From positions 1 to 64,000 of the forward strand of contig NZ_JAALDK010000004.1 of the NCBI RefSeq assembly GCF_013366925.1: a stretch of 64,000 nt of DNA. Reading direction: 5' to 3'. This document shows positions 62,112-64,000 of this stretch, piece by piece. The notes under the pieces were generated by a model. It saw only the letters and a list, made by a program, of their open reading frames with translations. It did not search any database and was not told the DNA's origin. Each line of letters starts with the position of its first letter. Within the stretch, counting starts at the first letter, position 1. The position numbers were made by a program, and so were the translations under genes. The stretch is from Paraburkholderia youngii (lineage in GTDB: Bacteria; Pseudomonadota; Gammaproteobacteria; Burkholderiales; Burkholderiaceae).

Positions 62112-64000
62112 TTAGAAGCCCGGCAACTTGAGTGACTTCTCTGCTTCCTGTCGGGCCTTGAAGTGAGGCGGCCGCCGTTCCTTGATAGCCCGTACACCTT
62201 CCCTGACGGCTTCGGAATCGAGCGCAGCAACAGGGACCTGCCAGGGCGCGGAGGGCATGAGTTGGGTCGCAGGCAGTATTCCCTCACGTATCAGACGGTG
62301 AATCGAGCTCCCGTAAATTCCCAGTCGCCGTGAGGCCTCTTCCACGCTGATCGTCTCCGCATGCGATGCCATCGGATCGAATGGCGCAATGCCCAGCCGT
62401 TCACGCAGTTCGGTAACACGAACCGTGGTCCAGGTCTTGCCGTCTGGCGATTTGCATCGCATGCGGTTCATGGTCACCGCAAGCTCCCTGTCCGGCCACT
62501 GCCCGCCAAGCTTGCGCATAACCTCAACAGCACTGAAGTGTTGGCTGGATGGATACCGTCCAACATTTACGCGTGCGACGCGTAGCTCCGTATGCCGACC
62601 ACCGGTCCAATGGACTGTGGCGATCGCTTCATTCGTGCTGTCGTCCAGATCAATCACGACTTCCTGAATGAGAATACGGGTCAGCCGCTGCTTTGTCCGC
62701 ATGTCGGTGCCCGGCGCATTCCACGCCGCTGGGAGGTCGTACGCGAGCGTCATCAGCTGTGCCTGGTCGATCGCCGGCCGGCTTGCGACCTCGCGGTCCA
62801 GAAGCGCTGCCCGCTCTTCGAGGTGAGCGACACGTTCAAGCGCCGCATTCCAGCGTGTTTCAAGCTCGCGTGCAACCAACCGCTTCGTCGGATCGACGAC
62901 CTCATACCGGCGCGCCGCAAGAGATGCATCGTAGCGTGCTTCCTCGAGTTCACAGGACAACGCGCGACGCACATCGTCATCTGCGCGCGATGTTTGCTCT
63001 GCAGCGCGGATGGCCGCTTCCACAGCATGTTCCGAAACCGCTTCGAGAATTGCCGCCGCCACCGCTTTGTCGACACGTACTCCACCGATTCCGATACAGA
63101 GAATCGCTCCGACATGTGCCTCGTCGCCGCGGCAGTAATAGCGATGCGCGTGACCGGCTCTCATTCCGTAGTTCACTCGCATCATTCGACCGCATCGGCC
63201 ACATCGCGCCAGACCAGTCAGCAACGCCCGCCCGCCACGAGCAGATCGGCGGGAAGCTCGCTTCTTCATATGTGTGTTCTCGGCAATCATCCTTTGATGC
63301 TCCTCGAACTGATCCCACGTGATATAGCCTGGGTGATGGTCATGCAACAGTACGCTCCATTCCTTCATCGGCTTGGAGTGGCCTTCAGTCTTACGAGCCC
63401 GTCCGTCGACGACGGCAGTGCGTTGCGTCGTCCTTCCAAACACATACGCCCCAGCATAAACCGGATGTTCCAGCATCTGGACGACCGTGTGATATGCAGG
63501 CCGGCTCCATTCGATCCGGATGCCAGCGGGGCCGTGCCGCGTTACAGGCAGCTTGACATTGGATTGTATGGCCCATAGCAGCACCTGACGGGCACTGCCG
63601 AGTTCGCGGAACTTACGGAAGAGCACCCGGATGGACTCGGCAACCCGTTCGTCTGGATCCATCTCGATCTGCCCAAGCTCATTCCAGCAGTAGCCCGGAG
63701 GTAGTGCAAAGCGCAATTCGCCTCGCCGTGCCTTCGAATCACGCGCGGCAATGCCACGCTGCCGCAGCAGACTGAGTTCGTACTCCGACATCGTGCCTTT
63801 GAGTCCGAGCAGGAGCCGATCGTTGACCAGCCTGGGGTCATAAATACCGTCGTGATCAACGACGACCGTGCCGACCAGTGCGCAAAGATCAATGAGATGG
63901 TGCCAATCGCGGCCGTTGCGCGCAAGTCGTGAAGCCTCGAGACAGAACACGGCGCCGACGGATCCTGCACACACTGACGCGACCAGCTTCTGGAACCCGG
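62112..64000 (-). CDS. Large serine recombinase (5' end outside the window)
   Basis: At least 628 residues are visible. The start of the resolvase domain with the catalytic Ser lies beyond 64000; what remains includes SVGAVFCLEASRLARNGRDW and MSEYELSLLRQRGIAARDSK. A recombinase domain (about residues 90-200), a zinc ribbon (ARCGRCGRMMRVNYG with a later CRGDEAHVGAILC) and a coiled coil (about 310-400) follow. An unusual C-terminal HTH/excisionase-like segment (ISVEEASRRLGIYGSSIHRL) ends the protein. It probably integrates or excises the element extending past the window. Its 3' end abuts the truncated IS66 tnpB. Confidence 0.9.
   Translation of the reverse strand, partial: GFQKLVASVCAGSVGAVFCLEASRLARNGRDWHHLIDLCALVGTVVVDHDGIYDPRLVNDRLLLGLKGTMSEYELSLLRQRGIAARDSKARRGELRFALPPGYCWNELGQIEMDPDERVAESIRVLFRKFRELGSARQVLLWAIQSNVKLPVTRHGPAGIRIEWSRPAYHTVVQMLEHPVYAGAYVFGRTTQRTAVVDGRARKTEGHSKPMKEWSVLLHDHHPGYITWDQFEEHQRMIAENTHMKKRASRRSARGGRALLTGLARCGRCGRMMRVNYGMRAGHAHRYYCRGDEAHVGAILCIGIGGVRVDKAVAAAILEAVSEHAVEAAIRAAEQTSRADDDVRRALSCELEEARYDASLAARRYEVVDPTKRLVARELETRWNAALERVAHLEERAALLDREVASRPAIDQAQLMTLAYDLPAAWNAPGTDMRTKQRLTRILIQEVVIDLDDSTNEAIATVHWTGGRHTELRVARVNVGRYPSSQHFSAVEVMRKLGGQWPDRELAVTMNRMRCKSPDGKTWTTVRVTELRERLGIAPFDPMASHAETISVEEASRRLGIYGSSIHRLIREGILPATQLMPSAPWQVPVAALDSEAVREGVRAIKERRPPHFKARQEAEKSLKLPGF

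Noticed and set aside
1..64000. tRNA, rRNA and CRISPR arrays
   Set aside because: No cloverleaf-like segments, rRNA signatures or repeat-spacer structure were recognised by eye. A covariance-model scan was not possible here.

Overview
The window reads as a piece of a large plasmid or megaplasmid from a high-GC betaproteobacterium of the Burkholderiaceae. The type III secretion genes have the Ralstonia/Xanthomonas (Hrp2) order, HrpB/HrpX-type PIP boxes are present, a plasmid initiator with iterons and a KfrA-like gene are present, and a very large load of insertion sequences sits among broken genes. An endosymbiont-like genome such as Mycetohabitans (Burkholderia) rhizoxinica would fit, but that name is an inference from gene content and was not tested by alignment.

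Positions 1-19.8 kb hold an almost complete Hrp2-type secretion locus in two divergent operons. Leftward: hrpB1, hrpB2 (sctI), sctJ, sctK, sctL, sctN, sctO, sctT, then the first 13 codons of a further gene where sctC is expected. Rightward: sctU, sctV, sctP, sctQ (with a strong internal start), sctR, sctS, hpaA-like, sctD, hrpD6, hpaB. Two divergent PIP-box promoters (6550-6686) drive them. After hpaB come a frameshifted phosphotransferase, a truncated methyltransferase colliding with a convergent acetyltransferase, and a broken fragment. Then follow two divergent genes that each have a perfect PIP box plus -10: a 60-residue pilin-like protein and a 135-residue Pro/Gln-rich protein.

Positions 19.8-39.6 kb are an IS graveyard. 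They contain remains of IS3, IS5, IS6, IS21, IS256, IS630, IS701 and Tn3 families around a few passenger genes: a truncated neprosin-like protease precursor, a frameshifted VirK-like gene, an intact TPR/glycosyltransferase-like protein, and a secreted protein whose reading frame is split by an IS and is restored exactly when the IS and one TA are removed.

Positions 39.7-42.8 kb carry plasmid functions: a tyrosine recombinase, an origin (DnaA box, AT-rich stretch, four 21-bp iterons) and a RepA-type initiator with an N-terminal DUF5710-like domain. Positions 42.8-52.9 kb are further IS debris with small plasmid genes and a low-GC 514-codon candidate type III effector behind an imperfect PIP box. 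Positions 53.3-56.5 kb hold kfrA, a 12-bp-arm operator-like palindrome and a second tyrosine recombinase. Positions 56.5-64 kb hold intact IS630 and IS5 elements, a two-gene HTH/unknown module, IS66 remains and a large serine recombinase running off the window.

Seven near-identical 835-bp IS6-family elements are spread from 20.3 to 61.3 kb. None has an 8-bp target duplication at its own ends and most sit between unrelated gene fragments, so they are probably the main agents of rearrangement here. No rRNA, tRNA or CRISPR array was recognised.
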